From Brevundimonas sp. A19_0 (GTDB taxonomy: Bacteria; Pseudomonadota; Alphaproteobacteria; Caulobacterales; Caulobacteraceae), in contig NZ_JAGHQP010000012.1 of assembly GCF_017744255.1 (NCBI RefSeq), forward strand, positions 26,678 through 90,677: DNA of 64,000 bases, given 5' to 3'. Positions 46,519-55,880 of this stretch are shown one piece after another. The translations under genes were made by a program, and so were the position numbers. Numbering within the stretch: the stretch's first letter is position 1; every line of letters starts with the position of its first letter. The notes under the pieces were generated by a model. The model worked only from the letters and a program-made list of their open reading frames with translations. It did not search any database and was not told where the DNA came from.

Positions 46519-48861
46519 TTAGTGAGCCGGACCCGCCCTGTCAAAGCGAACCGCGTCCCCGGCTCCCGCCGCCGGCGTCACCCGCGGCAAATGCAGGCTG
46601 AAGGTCGCCCCCTCGCCCGGCACGCTCTCGACCTCGGCCCAGCCGCCGTGCAGTTCGACCAGCGCCTTGGTCAGGGCCAGTCCCACGCCCGGCCCGCCCC
46701 GCTCGCGCCGGACGAACCGGTCGAACACATGCGGTTGCAGGTGATAGGGAATGCCCCGCCCGGTGTCCGAGACGCGCAGCCGTACCTCGCCCTCGCCGGC
46801 CACGGCTTCCAGCGTCACCAGACCGTCCTCGCCGACGGCACGCGCCGCATTGTCCAGCAGATGATCCAGCGCCTGGGCCACGCGGGTGCGGTCGGCCTCG
46901 ATCTCGCCGATGTCGCGCGGAATGCTGACCAGCAGGCGCGCCCCGCGCCCCTCGATCCGCGGCCGGACGGCCTCGGCCGCCTCGCTCAGCAGATCGGCCA
47001 GCCGGATCGGTTGCAGCGTCAGGTCCATCTCGCCGGCGTCGATCTGGGCCATATCCAGCACATCGTCGATCGAGCGCGCCAGCTGGGTGGCGGCCACGCG
47101 GATGGCGCCCGCATGCTGGCGGCTGCGATCCGGCAGTTCGCCCGAGGCTTCCAGCAGTTCCGAGTATCCGACGATGGTCGTCAGCGGCGTACGCAATTCA
47201 TAGGACACACTGCCGACGAACTCGCGCTTCAGCGCCTGGCTCTCGGCCAGCGCCGCCTCGCGCTCGCGCAGCGCCTGTTCCAGCGCGCGCTGGGCCGTCA
47301 CATCGGAAAAGGCCACCAGGGTCGCCCCGTCGGGCAGAGGACGCGTCTGCCATGCTGTGATGCGGCCATCGACCGTGCGCCCCTCGCCCGATACCGCCAC
47401 GCGGCTTTCCGGATCAGGGTCGGCCACCCGCGCCTTCAGCCCCAGCCACAGGCCGGGATCAGGCAGCACCTTGCGACACACCTCGGCCACGGCCTCGAAA
47501 TCGGCCTGCGGATCGAAGCGCTGGGGCGACGGGCCCCAGAAGGCAGAAAACGCCTCATTGTGCAGCCGCAGCCGCCCGTCCGAGCCGAACACGGCCACCG
47601 CATCGTTCAGCTTGTCCAGCGTGGCGCGCTGCACCTGCAGCTGGCCATTGAAACGGCTGCGCAGGTTCAGCTCGTCCGTGATGTCCGAGAAGATCAGCAG
47701 GATGCCGCCCAGCGGGTGGGGCTGGCGCACGACGCGCAGGGTGCGCCCGTCGGGCAGGGACCAGCTGTCGTCCGGTGCGGCCTCGGTCGCCCCGTAGAAC
47801 TCGAGCTCGCGCGCGCGCCAGCCGGCATAGTCGATCACCTCGGGCAACAGGCGCCGCTGACGCAGCCGGTCCAGCAGCTCGGCATGGGTGGGTCGCTCGT
47901 CCAGCCAGGCGGGGTCGAGATCGAACAGGGTCTGGAAGGCCGTATTGTGGAAGGCCAGCCGCTTGGACGGGCCGAAGATCGCCACCGCATCGGCCAGATG
48001 GTTCAGCGTCTCGTCATGGGCCTCGACGTGACGACGCAGGGTGTCGCGCGTCTCCTCGGCCTCGGTCATCTCGATGGCAAAGGCGGTCACCGCCCCGCCG
48101 CCCACGCTGGGCTCGGCCAGAATGCGCCACGCCTTCCTGCGGCCATCCGTGGTGGTCCAGCGGAAGCCTTCCTGCCGGGTCGCCTGCCGCAGGGCATCAG
48201 CCACGATCGCCTCGGCCCCGCGGTCAAAGGTCAGCTGGCGTTGCAGGGCGTCCTCGAGGCTCCCGGCGCGCACCGCCGCCAGCCACGCCCGGTTGGCCCA
48301 GGCCAGACGACCGGTCGAGTCCACCACCCAGGTCGGCACCGGAGAGGCATCGGCCAGCAAACCCGCCGCGCTCTCGCCCGCACCCAGCCCCGCCGTGATC
48401 TCGGCATCGGTGAAGCGCAGCCAGGCCGATCCCGCCAGCGCCCGGCCCTCGATGCGCCACACCCCGCTGTCGGTCTGCAATGCCAGGTCAAAGGCCACGC
48501 CCGAGTCGACCAGCGCCTTCATCCGCGCGGCGTCGGCGGCGACAACCCGGTCGATCAGCACATCGCCGGCCGCCCGCTCCCCCTCGGACAAAGCTTCCAT
48601 CAGGCTCGGGTCGCCAAACACCTGACCGGCGCAGAGACCACCGTCCGCATCGGCGACGATCTGAACGCGCACCTCGCGCATCATCGCCAGACAGGCGTCG
48701 CGGGTGGCGATCAGGTCCGCCCGGCTTTCCAGTTCGGCTTCCAGCGCGGCCTCGGTGCGGCGCGCGCGGGCGTCCAGCCGCCACGCCCAGGCGCTGACTG
48801 CCAGCGCAAGGCCTGCGGCTCCCACCGTGGCCACATAGGCGATGTCCGCTCCCGCGATCAC
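46519..48861 (-). CDS. divL: DivL-type atypical histidine kinase
   Basis: The 780-residue protein has an N-terminal membrane helix (about 8-28), three or more PAS-like domains (about 80-525) and an HisKA-HATPase core. At the phospho-acceptor position it has Tyr: VSYELRTPLTT at Y554, against Y550 in C. crescentus DivL. ATPase boxes DHLLDNAARA, DTGRGIP and GGPGVGLALTK are present. In Caulobacter DivL controls CckA and hence CtrA at the cell pole. The start is GTG 48861, preceded by GGAGGT with nine bases between, giving the family length; the longer frame to 48990 lacks support. Confidence 0.9.
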   Translation of the reverse strand: MIAGADIAYVATVGAAGLALAVSAWAWRLDARARRTEAALEAELESRADLIATRDACLAMMREVRVQIVADADGGLCAGQVFGDPSLMEALSEGERAAGDVLIDRVVAADAARMKALVDSGVAFDLALQTDSGVWRIEGRALAGSAWLRFTDAEITAGLGAGESAAGLLADASPVPTWVVDSTGRLAWANRAWLAAVRAGSLEDALQRQLTFDRGAEAIVADALRQATRQEGFRWTTTDGRRKAWRILAEPSVGGGAVTAFAIEMTEAEETRDTLRRHVEAHDETLNHLADAVAIFGPSKRLAFHNTAFQTLFDLDPAWLDERPTHAELLDRLRQRRLLPEVIDYAGWRARELEFYGATEAAPDDSWSLPDGRTLRVVRQPHPLGGILLIFSDITDELNLRSRFNGQLQVQRATLDKLNDAVAVFGSDGRLRLHNEAFSAFWGPSPQRFDPQADFEAVAEVCRKVLPDPGLWLGLKARVADPDPESRVAVSGEGRTVDGRITAWQTRPLPDGATLVAFSDVTAQRALEQALREREAALAESQALKREFVGSVSYELRTPLTTIVGYSELLEASGELPDRSRQHAGAIRVAATQLARSIDDVLDMAQIDAGEMDLTLQPIRLADLLSEAAEAVRPRIEGRGARLLVSIPRDIGEIEADRTRVAQALDHLLDNAARAVGEDGLVTLEAVAGEGEVRLRVSDTGRGIPYHLQPHVFDRFVRRERGGPGVGLALTKALVELHGGWAEVESVPGEGATFSLHLPRVTPAAGAGDAVRFDRAGPAH

Positions 48862-48974
48862 GCTAGCCCTACCTCCATCCGCCGGACCGGGACCGACGGC
48901 TTGATTCGCCCGTTCACCATACCCCAAGATGGGCCGCTTGCACCGCCACCCCCGCACGCGTCCGGAGACCCGCC

Positions 48975-49403
48975 CTGGCCCAAGCCTCATCGCCTCCGAC
49001 CGCCCTGTGGCAGGCGGACCCTCTCGCCCCGTCGCTGGATGATTTCGCCGCCCTCGCCCGCGCGGCGCTCGACGCCCTGCCCCAACCCTTCAAGGGCCTG
49101 GCCGAGGATGTGGTGCTGCGCGTCGATGACTTTGCCGATGCCGGGACCCTGGCGGCGTTCGACATGGAGGATCCGTTCGAGCTGACGGGCCTCTATCACG
49201 GCGTGGATGTCGGTCGGCGCGACGAGATGGGTCCCGCGGCCGAACCCTCGCGCATCTTCCTCTACCGCCGTCCCATCCTCGATGAATGGTGCGAGCGCGG
49301 CGATGTGGGGCTGGGCACCCTGATCACCCATGTGCTGATCCACGAGATCGGGCACCATTTCGGCCTGACCGACGACGACATCGACCGGATCGAGGACGAC
49401 TGA
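48975..49403 (+). CDS. Small zincin-like metallopeptidase (DUF1025 type)
   Basis: About 140 residues with an HEIGHHFGL HExxH motif near the C-terminus and a conserved N-terminal part, LDDFAALARAALDALPQPF and LTGLYHGVDVGRRDE, as in the metallopeptidase family PF06262. Only GTG 49110 is a standard start, but it would cut off the conserved N-terminus. In-frame reading continues up to 48975, where a CTG has GGAG seven bases ahead, so a non-standard CTG start or a shifted start is suspected. It is divergent from divL. Confidence 0.65.
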   Translation: MAQASSPPTALWQADPLAPSLDDFAALARAALDALPQPFKGLAEDVVLRVDDFADAGTLAAFDMEDPFELTGLYHGVDVGRRDEMGPAAEPSRIFLYRRPILDEWCERGDVGLGTLITHVLIHEIGHHFGLTDDDIDRIEDD

Positions 49404-49600
49404 GTCCCGGGCAGCGTCGCCCGTCCCGAAAACAGCTGGTCATTCGCGCATCGCCAGTGAACGGGCGGGGGTTCGACCTGTCCGTTGGCGAAGGCAAGGC
49501 GGCACTTTCCGTAAGCGGCGTGGCGCCGGCCGGAGCGCACGGTCAGGGTCTGGTCATCGACAGGGCGCCCCGCCCCGTCCCCCTGACCGGAGAGATTGTC

Positions 49601-50032
49601 ATGAAGACTCGCATCGCCCTGATGGCCGCCGTCGCCGCCCTCGCCACCGCCGCCCTGCCCCCCGCCGCCCACGCCCAGGACGCGTCGGTCAAGGTCGAGT
49701 TCGAACTGGGCCGCTCCACCGGCTCGGTCATGCTGGTGCTGTTCGCCTCGGAGGCGGACTACAACACCGACCGTCCCGTGCGGAACGCCGTCATCCCCGC
49801 CGACGCCACGACCGTCAGCGTCACCTTCGAGGGGCTGGAGCCCGGCAGCTACGCCATCAAGTCGTTCCACGACATGAACGGCAATGGCGACATGGACACC
49901 AATCCGTTCGGCATGCCGATCGAGCCCTACGCCTTCTCCAACAATGCGCTCGGCAACATGGGTCCGGCCAGCTGGAGCGAAGCCCGCTTCACCGTCGAGG
50001 GCGACACCGTCCAGACCCTGATCCTGCGCTGA
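49601..50032 (+). CDS. DUF2141 exported protein
   Basis: A 143-residue secreted protein: signal peptide MKTRIALMAAVAALATAALP (cleavage at AHA-Q), then a single beta-sandwich-like domain with FEGLEPGSYAIKSFHDMNGNGDMDTN, the DUF2141 signature. The start is ATG 49601, with GGAGAG upstream. In related genomes the family neighbours carotenoid oxygenase genes; function unknown. 23 bases upstream of the carotenoid oxygenase, so probably an operon. Confidence 0.85.
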   Translation: MKTRIALMAAVAALATAALPPAAHAQDASVKVEFELGRSTGSVMLVLFASEADYNTDRPVRNAVIPADATTVSVTFEGLEPGSYAIKSFHDMNGNGDMDTNPFGMPIEPYAFSNNALGNMGPASWSEARFTVEGDTVQTLILR

Positions 50033-50055
50033 TCGAACGCAAGAGGAGCTCCGCC

Positions 50056-51531
50056 ATGATCCCGTCCCGTCGATCCTTCCTGCTGGGGGCTGCCGCGCTC
50101 GGCAGCACCGTCGTCACCCCCGATGTGGCCGAGGCCGCCCGGCTGATCACGGCCCAGGACGCCGTCACCTCTGACTGGGGCCTGGTCACCCGCGATGTGG
50201 AACGGGATCTGGTGCCCCATCGCCTGACCCGCATCCACGGGCGGGCCCCGGCGGGACTGGAGGGCGCCCTCTACCGCAACGGACCGGCCAAATTCCGCCG
50301 TCCGGGCGGCTCGGCCGAGCACTGGTTCGACGGGGACGGCCTGATCCGCCGGTTCGGCATCTCGGATGGTCAGGCGACCCTGTCGGCCCGCTTCGCCGAC
50401 ACCCCCAAACGCCGTCAGGAAGCCGAGATGGACGCCATGGTCGTGCCCGGCTTCGGCAGCCCGGGCGACTCTCGCGCCCGCATCGGATCGAACGACGACG
50501 CCAATGCGGCCAATACCTCGGTGCTCAGGGTCGGTGACGACCTGTGGGCCCTGTGGGAGGGTGGCTCACCCATGGCCATGGACCCCGACACCCTCGAGAC
50601 GCGCGGCTTCGTCACCCTGCGCGACGACCTGAAGTCCATGCCCTTCCTCGCCCACCCGCGGGTCGAGCGCGACGGCCGCATCTGGAACCTCGGCATGAAC
50701 GGCACCCAGGCCATTGTCTGGCGCCTCGCCGCCGACGGCGCGCTCGAGGACGCCCGCGTCGTCCGCCTGCCGCGCGCGTCCTATGTGCACGACTTCACCG
50801 CCACCGCCCGCCATCTGGTGATCGTGCTGCAGCCCTGGGTGCAGGTCCGCCAGACCATGCCCTTCTCCAGCGGCTTCGAGTGGCAGGCCGGCACCGGCAC
50901 CCGGGTTCTGGTGCTGGACAAGGATGATCTCGACGTCCGCCGCGAGTTCGAACTGCCCGACTTCGGCTTCTTCCATCTGGGCGAGGCCTGGGAAGAGGCG
51001 GAGGGCACCATCCGCTTCGACGTCTGCGCCACCGACGACATGCGCTTTGCCGCAGCCGGCGCCTCGAAAATCCTGAACGGCGTGCCGGTTGGCAGCGAGC
51101 CCGCCCGTCTGGCGCTGGCGGCCCTGCGTCCGGACGGCTCTGCGCACCTGGAGCGGACGGCCTTCATCGCCGAGTTTCCGCGCAGCGATCCGCGCCGGGC
51201 GGGTCTGGCGCGGCGCTACAGCCTGCACACCTCGGGCGAGCATGCCGACCGGCCGTTCGCCAGCGCCATCGGCCTCTACGACTGGTCGGCCGGACGCGAC
51301 ATCCAGTACGACTTCGGTCCCGATCAGGTGGTCGAGGAAATGGTCGTGGTGCCCAAACCGGGCCGCAGTGGCGAGACCGACGCCTGGCTGGTCGGGCCGA
51401 CCATCAATCTGCGCGAACAGGCGACCGAGCTCCATGTGCTGGACATGGCCCGGCTGGCCGACGGCCCGGTGGCCAGCTGGCGCTCGCACACGGCCGTGCC
51501 CGCCGGCTTCCACGGCATCTGGGCGGGCTAG
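50056..51531 (+). CDS. Carotenoid cleavage oxygenase, Tat-exported
   Basis: The 491-residue protein begins MIPSRRSFLLGAAALG, a twin-arginine signal (RRSFLLG). It then matches the RPE65/carotenoid oxygenase beta-propeller: GALYRNGPAKFRRPGG, HWFDGDGLIRRFGI, and Fe-ligand His in FLAHPRVE, YVHDFTAT, FHLGEAWE and the C-terminal FHGIWAG. It would cleave carotenoid or stilbene-type double bonds with O2. AGGAG sits ahead of ATG 50056. Brevundimonas species are often carotenoid-pigmented, which suits the gene. Confidence 0.9.
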   Translation: MIPSRRSFLLGAAALGSTVVTPDVAEAARLITAQDAVTSDWGLVTRDVERDLVPHRLTRIHGRAPAGLEGALYRNGPAKFRRPGGSAEHWFDGDGLIRRFGISDGQATLSARFADTPKRRQEAEMDAMVVPGFGSPGDSRARIGSNDDANAANTSVLRVGDDLWALWEGGSPMAMDPDTLETRGFVTLRDDLKSMPFLAHPRVERDGRIWNLGMNGTQAIVWRLAADGALEDARVVRLPRASYVHDFTATARHLVIVLQPWVQVRQTMPFSSGFEWQAGTGTRVLVLDKDDLDVRREFELPDFGFFHLGEAWEEAEGTIRFDVCATDDMRFAAAGASKILNGVPVGSEPARLALAALRPDGSAHLERTAFIAEFPRSDPRRAGLARRYSLHTSGEHADRPFASAIGLYDWSAGRDIQYDFGPDQVVEEMVVVPKPGRSGETDAWLVGPTINLREQATELHVLDMARLADGPVASWRSHTAVPAGFHGIWAG

Positions 51532-51542
51532 AGCCGGAAGGG

Positions 51543-52298
51543 CTAGTACCAGCCGGCGGCGCGCAGGGCGCGGGCATGGCGGCGGCTGACCGGCACCGTA
51601 AGCCCGCCGTCCAGCGTCAGCACGGCGCGCCCGTCGCCCCGCGCCACATCGGTCACGGCATCGCGCGCCACCCACCAGCTGCGGTGCGTCTGGGCCCCCT
51701 CCAGCCCCTCCAGCTCGCCCAGCGCATCGGCCAGCCGCATCAGGATCAGGTCCGAACCCCGGTCGGTGTGCAGGCGCAGATAATGGTCCTCGGACTGCAC
51801 TGCGATCAGCCGGCCCCCCTTCAGCTTCGGCGGCAGGCGATCCAGAAACCGCGCCGGGGCCTGTCCGGCCGGGGCCTCATGGGTCTCGACCGTCCGCGCC
51901 CGGGTGACGAAAACATTGATGGCGCTCATGGTCGCGGTGATCACCAGCACGGGAACGGCCATCTGCGCCATGGTGGCCACAGTGTAGAGTTCACGCTCGA
52001 AGAACAGCCCTGTCCCCGCCCAGACGATCAGGAGCAGCGGCCCGAACATAACGGCGGTCAGAGTGGCCACCATCAGCCACGGCCGGTCGTCCAGATTGAC
52101 GAACCGGTCCAGCAGGAGCGAGCAAACCTGTCCCCAGCTGGCCCCCGCCACCATCATCGGCACCCAGTAGGTGAGCCGCGCGGTCAGCGACAGGCCCGGC
52201 CCGGTGAAGGCCCCGCTCAGGGCCAGCACCACCCCGGCAATGGCGGCGATCCCCAGCCCGCGCACGAAATCGCGTGCTGCCTCCGACGTCAGGCTCAT
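51543..52298 (-). CDS. Membrane-bound LytTR-domain regulator (second copy)
   Basis: The 251-residue protein from ATG 52298 has four hydrophobic helices (about 12-135) and a C-terminal LytTR domain (about 155-250: LIAVQSEDHYLRLHTDRG, THRSWWVARDAV, LDGGLTVPVSRRHARALRAAG). It is a paralogue-like partner of the LytTR protein at 25050, same layout, no receiver. It is convergent with the carotenoid oxygenase (11 bases between stops). The ATG at 52298 has AGGA five bases ahead and is preferred over 52379. No repeat array like that at 25848 was found nearby. Confidence 0.85.
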   Translation of the reverse strand: MSLTSEAARDFVRGLGIAAIAGVVLALSGAFTGPGLSLTARLTYWVPMMVAGASWGQVCSLLLDRFVNLDDRPWLMVATLTAVMFGPLLLIVWAGTGLFFERELYTVATMAQMAVPVLVITATMSAINVFVTRARTVETHEAPAGQAPARFLDRLPPKLKGGRLIAVQSEDHYLRLHTDRGSDLILMRLADALGELEGLEGAQTHRSWWVARDAVTDVARGDGRAVLTLDGGLTVPVSRRHARALRAAGWY

Positions 52299-52502
52299 GC
52301 GGTCCTGCCCCTTCCCGAATCCACCCCCTGAATGGCGCCTCCCTCCCCGCCCCGCAAGGACGGTCGAGGGAACGGACATGAAATTACCGCTTTACATGAC
52401 AGGGGCTTTTCCCCATATCGCGGGTTCCGGCGGACCCCGTAGGTCCCATGCTTGCGCCGCTAACGCCGGTCTGGGTTAACAATTTACAGGGGGTTACGTG
52501 AA

Positions 52503-53768
52503 TTGCGCACGTACCAGCTTCCCCTGGACCTGGTCCGTGAGCGGTCCCCTGAACGTCCCGTCGCCCTCGTGCGGCCGCGTTCAGTTTCCGTAGCGGCGCG
52601 CTGGTTCCAGGACAATCTGAAGGCCGACGTCTTCTATGCGGTGAAGGCCAATCCGTCGCGCTGGGTCATCGAGACCCTGGTCGACGCCGGTGTCACCGCC
52701 TTTGACGTCGCCTCCCTCGCCGAGGTCGAACTGGTCCGTTCGGTCAGCCCTTCGGCACGTCTGGCCTTCATGCACCCGGTCAAGAGCCGGTCGGCCATCA
52801 CCAAGGCCTATTTCGACCACGGCGTCCGCACCTTCTCGCTCGATTGCGTCGAGGAACTGCACAAGATTCTGGACGCCACCGGTCAGGCCACCGATCTGAA
52901 CCTCGTGGTGCGCATGGCCGTCTCGGCCGACGGCGCGGCCTACACCCTGTCGGGCAAGTTCGGTGTCTCGCCGGACCAGGCCCCGTCCCTGCTGCTGGCC
53001 GTGCGCCAGGCGGTCAAGGACGGTCTGATGGGCGTCAGCTTCCACGTCGGGTCGCAATGCATGCGCCCGTCCGCCTATGAGGCCGCCATGGCCCAGGTCG
53101 GCCGGTCGATCAGCCGCGCGGGCGTATTCGTCGACATCGTCGATGTCGGCGGCGGCTTTCCCTCGGTCTATCCGGGCATGGTCCCGCCGGACATGCAGGA
53201 ATATGCCGACGCCATTCACCGCGGCTTCAACGAAATGCCCGTCTCGGAAACCACCGAGCTGTGGTGCGAGCCCGGCCGGGCGCTGGTCGCCGAGTCCAGC
53301 TCCATCCTGTGCCAGGTCGAGCTGCGCAAGGGCGACGCCCTGTATCTGAACGACGGCAGCTATGGCTCGCTGTTCGACGCGACCCACTCGCGCTGGCCCT
53401 TCCCGGTCAAGCTGGTGCGCGACGCGCCGGCCTCGGGCGATCTCAAGCCGTTCCGCTTCTACGGACCGACCTGCGACTCGATCGACCACATGCCCGGGCC
53501 CTTCTACCTGCCGGCCGACATCCGCGAGGGTGACTATATCGAGATCGGCATGCTGGGCGCCTACGGCGTGGCCATGTCCACCGGCTTCAACGGCTATGGC
53601 GTACACGACATCGCCGCCGTCGAGGACGCCCCCATGGCCTCGCTCTACGGCCTGGCGCCGCGGTCGATCCCGACCGTGCGCACCTCGGCCGAGGAACAGG
53701 CCCGCAAGGTCGTTCGTTTCAGCCGTCCGAAGGGCAAGGCCGGACAGCGCAAGTCGCGTCGACGCTGA
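52503..53768 (+). CDS. Fold-III PLP decarboxylase (ornithine decarboxylase type)
   Basis: The 421-residue alanine-racemase-fold enzyme has PLP-binding K48 in FYAVKANP, the Gly-rich phosphate loop GGGFPS, and the C-terminal catalytic C324 in YGPTCDSID that separates ornithine/lysine decarboxylases from other fold-III members. It makes putrescine or cadaverine. The first codon is TTG at 52503; GTG 52498 is in another frame. A polyamine role fits the DHS-like gene next door and the agmatine pathway at 56.7-59.0 kb. Ornithine and lysine specificity cannot be separated here. Confidence 0.88.
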   Translation: MRTYQLPLDLVRERSPERPVALVRPRSVSVAARWFQDNLKADVFYAVKANPSRWVIETLVDAGVTAFDVASLAEVELVRSVSPSARLAFMHPVKSRSAITKAYFDHGVRTFSLDCVEELHKILDATGQATDLNLVVRMAVSADGAAYTLSGKFGVSPDQAPSLLLAVRQAVKDGLMGVSFHVGSQCMRPSAYEAAMAQVGRSISRAGVFVDIVDVGGGFPSVYPGMVPPDMQEYADAIHRGFNEMPVSETTELWCEPGRALVAESSSILCQVELRKGDALYLNDGSYGSLFDATHSRWPFPVKLVRDAPASGDLKPFRFYGPTCDSIDHMPGPFYLPADIREGDYIEIGMLGAYGVAMSTGFNGYGVHDIAAVEDAPMASLYGLAPRSIPTVRTSAEEQARKVVRFSRPKGKAGQRKSRRR

Positions 53769-53792
53769 ACGGTTACACAGACAAGGGTATAA

Positions 53793-53824
53793 GCAGCGGC
53801 CCGTCGCTCCGTCCGGGCCGCTGC
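53793..53824 (+). other. Hairpin between decarboxylase and DHS-like genes
   Basis: GCAGCGGCCCG (53793-53803) and CGGGCCGCTGC (53814-53824) form a perfect 11-bp stem over a ten-base loop, 24-55 bases past the decarboxylase stop. No T-tract follows. It may attenuate read-through into the DHS-like gene or stabilise the upstream message. Confidence 0.5.
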
Positions 53825-53870
53825 ATCTTCATTACGGACGGGCGCTCAAATCAAAAGGGAAACCGCTGAA

Positions 53871-54917
53871 ATGAACGCACCGTCCAATCAGAAGGCCGAA
53901 CTGCTTCAGAACACCGTCGAGCACATCGACATCACCAGCTTCGACGCGCGTCCGATCATCGACTCGATGCGCAAGATGAGCTTCTCGTCGCGCGACACCG
54001 CCCGCGCCGCCGACATCTTCAACATGGCGCTGGAAGACAAGGACTGCTCGCCGTGGCTGATCCTGGCCGGCTCGACCTCGGCCGGCGGCTGCATGCACGT
54101 CTACCGGGACATGGTGAAGATGGGCATGATCGATGCCGTGGTCGCCACGGGCGCCTCGATCGTCGACATGGACTTCTTCGAGGCCCTCGGCTTCAAACAC
54201 TACCAGGCCGCCGGCCCCGTGGACGACAATGTGCTCCGCGACAACTACATCGACCGGATCTACGACACCTACATCGATGAGGAAGAGCTCCAGGCCTGCG
54301 ACCACACCATCCTGGAGATCGCCAACCGCCTCGAGCCGCGCGGCTATTCCTCACGCGAATTCATCTGGGAAATGGGCAAATGGCTGTCCGAGGGCAATGC
54401 CAAGAAGCCCGGCTCGCTGATCCAGACCGCCTATGAGGAGGGTGTGCCGATCTTCTGCCCGGCCTTCGTCGACTCCTCGGCCGGCTTTGGTCTGGTCAAG
54501 CACCAGAAGGAACGCGCTGCGGCCGGCCAGCCCTATATGATGCTGGACGCGATCGCAGACTTCCGCGAACTGACCGACATCAAGATCGCGGCCGGCACCA
54601 CCGGCCTGTTCATGGTCGGCGGCGGCGTGCCCAAGAATTTCGCCCAGGACACGGTCGTCTGTGCCGAAATCCTCGGCGTCGAGGCCGACATGCACAAATA
54701 CGCCGTCCAGATCACGGTTGCCGATGTGCGCGATGGCGCCTGCTCGTCGTCGACGCTCAAGGAGGCCGCCAGCTGGGGCAAGGTCCAGACCACCCACGAA
54801 CAGATGGTCTTCGCCGAAGCCACCACCGTCGTGCCGCTGATCGGTTCGGATGCCTATCACCGCGGCGCGTGGAAGAACCGCGTGAAGCCCCGCTGGCAAA
54901 AGCTGTTCGAGGGCTGA
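53871..54917 (+). CDS. Deoxyhypusine-synthase-like protein, probably homospermidine synthase
   Basis: The 348-residue protein belongs to the deoxyhypusine synthase superfamily: NAD-binding stretches STSAGGCMHVYRDMV and VATGASIVDMDF, FMVGGGVPKNF, and the catalytic Lys (K304) in EAASWGKVQ. Bacteria lack eIF5A, so it cannot make hypusine; bacterial relatives make homospermidine or related long polyamines from putrescine or agmatine with NAD. Located 102 bases after the decarboxylase, it should use its product. Which polyamine is made is inference. Length is typical. Confidence 0.85.
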   Translation: MNAPSNQKAELLQNTVEHIDITSFDARPIIDSMRKMSFSSRDTARAADIFNMALEDKDCSPWLILAGSTSAGGCMHVYRDMVKMGMIDAVVATGASIVDMDFFEALGFKHYQAAGPVDDNVLRDNYIDRIYDTYIDEEELQACDHTILEIANRLEPRGYSSREFIWEMGKWLSEGNAKKPGSLIQTAYEEGVPIFCPAFVDSSAGFGLVKHQKERAAAGQPYMMLDAIADFRELTDIKIAAGTTGLFMVGGGVPKNFAQDTVVCAEILGVEADMHKYAVQITVADVRDGACSSSTLKEAASWGKVQTTHEQMVFAEATTVVPLIGSDAYHRGAWKNRVKPRWQKLFEG

Positions 54918-54988
54918 TCGCCCCCGATCGTACGGGAACCCGGGCCGTCTGCGAGCGCTTACCTTCGATCAAGGAGGCAAGACCGCAG

Positions 54989-55264
54989 ATGGCCGATCCC
55001 GATACCCCCGATACACCTGAGACGGACGAGACCCGCGAGGCCCGCAGCGTCGGCGAGCGCGCCGATCTGGGCCATACGCCGGACGCCCTGTCGGACAGCC
55101 TCGACCAGGCCCATCTCGATCGTGCCCTGACCGGCAGTGACTCGGGCTCGGACACCCGTGCTGGCTCGCTCCAGGGCGGCTCGGCCACCGGCTCGGACAT
55201 CGACCCGGATTCCGAGGCCATCAACGCCCGGCTGGCGCGCGAAGGCGCCCCGGACAAGGGCTGA
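54989..55264 (+). CDS. Small acidic, probably disordered protein
   Basis: A 91-residue protein from ATG 54989, with AAGGAGG upstream (11-base spacer). It is rich in Asp, Glu, Ser, Thr and Gly, with TPDTPETDETRE and SDSGSDTRAGS runs, and no hydrophobic core. No family is recognised. Codon pattern and RBS suggest a real gene; function unknown. Confidence 0.55.
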   Translation: MADPDTPDTPETDETREARSVGERADLGHTPDALSDSLDQAHLDRALTGSDSGSDTRAGSLQGGSATGSDIDPDSEAINARLAREGAPDKG

Positions 55265-55352
55265 ACAAACGCCTTGATGGCGTCACGGTCATGGGCCAAC
55301 GTCACGCGCCCACGCTTCCGGACATGTGCTCCGGACCAGAGTCAGAAACGGG

Positions 55353-55880
55353 ATGATGAGAGTTCAAGCCATCGCGCGCGGAATGCCCGTGCGCCTCGCC
55401 CTGACCACCGCCCTCGCGGCCTGCCTCGGCGTTGCGGCGTGCAGTCAGGGCTCTGACAAGCCGGCGCCGCAAGCCGACGCGGCCGAGGCGGCTGCCCCCT
55501 CCACCGACGAGTCCGGCATGGCCCCACCGGCCGGCGACAGGCCCGCCAAGGTGGCGGCATCGGACTCTTCCGCACCCGCCTATGCCCGCGCCTATCCCGG
55601 CGCTGAAATCCTGCCCGCCGGCGACGCGGCCGAAACGGATCTTGGCGGTTCGGTGCGCTTCACCACGACCGACAGCCCCGAGGCCGTGATCGAATTCTAC
55701 CAGAGCCGGGCCCGTGACAGCGGCCTGTCAACCGTGTCCGCCCTCAAACAGGGCGAGGCCCAGGCCTATGCCGCCGTCGATCCCGAAGGGCGCGGCGCCA
55801 CCTTGCAGGTCGTCGCCCAGCCTGCCGAGGGTGACGCCGACCAGACCCAGGTCTCGGTGACGTGGACCGTCGCCCAATAG
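55353..55880 (+). CDS. Putative lipoprotein
   Basis: About 175 residues; the N-terminus has an Arg-bearing stretch, a hydrophobic core and a lipobox LGVAAC, so a lipidated Cys is expected. An Ala/Pro-rich linker (about 40-75) leads to a compact C-terminal domain (VRFTTTDSPEAVIEFYQSRARD, then ATLQVVAQP) like those of other small envelope lipoproteins. ATG 55353, 55356 or 55383 are possible starts. The stop overlaps the next gene's GTG start by 19 bases. Confidence 0.65.
   Translation: MMRVQAIARGMPVRLALTTALAACLGVAACSQGSDKPAPQADAAEAAAPSTDESGMAPPAGDRPAKVAASDSSAPAYARAYPGAEILPAGDAAETDLGGSVRFTTTDSPEAVIEFYQSRARDSGLSTVSALKQGEAQAYAAVDPEGRGATLQVVAQPAEGDADQTQVSVTWTVAQ

Noticed and set aside
52376..52399. 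ACATGA pair upstream of the second LytTR gene as an operator
   Set aside because: Two copies only, 18 bp apart, not the two-turn phasing expected.
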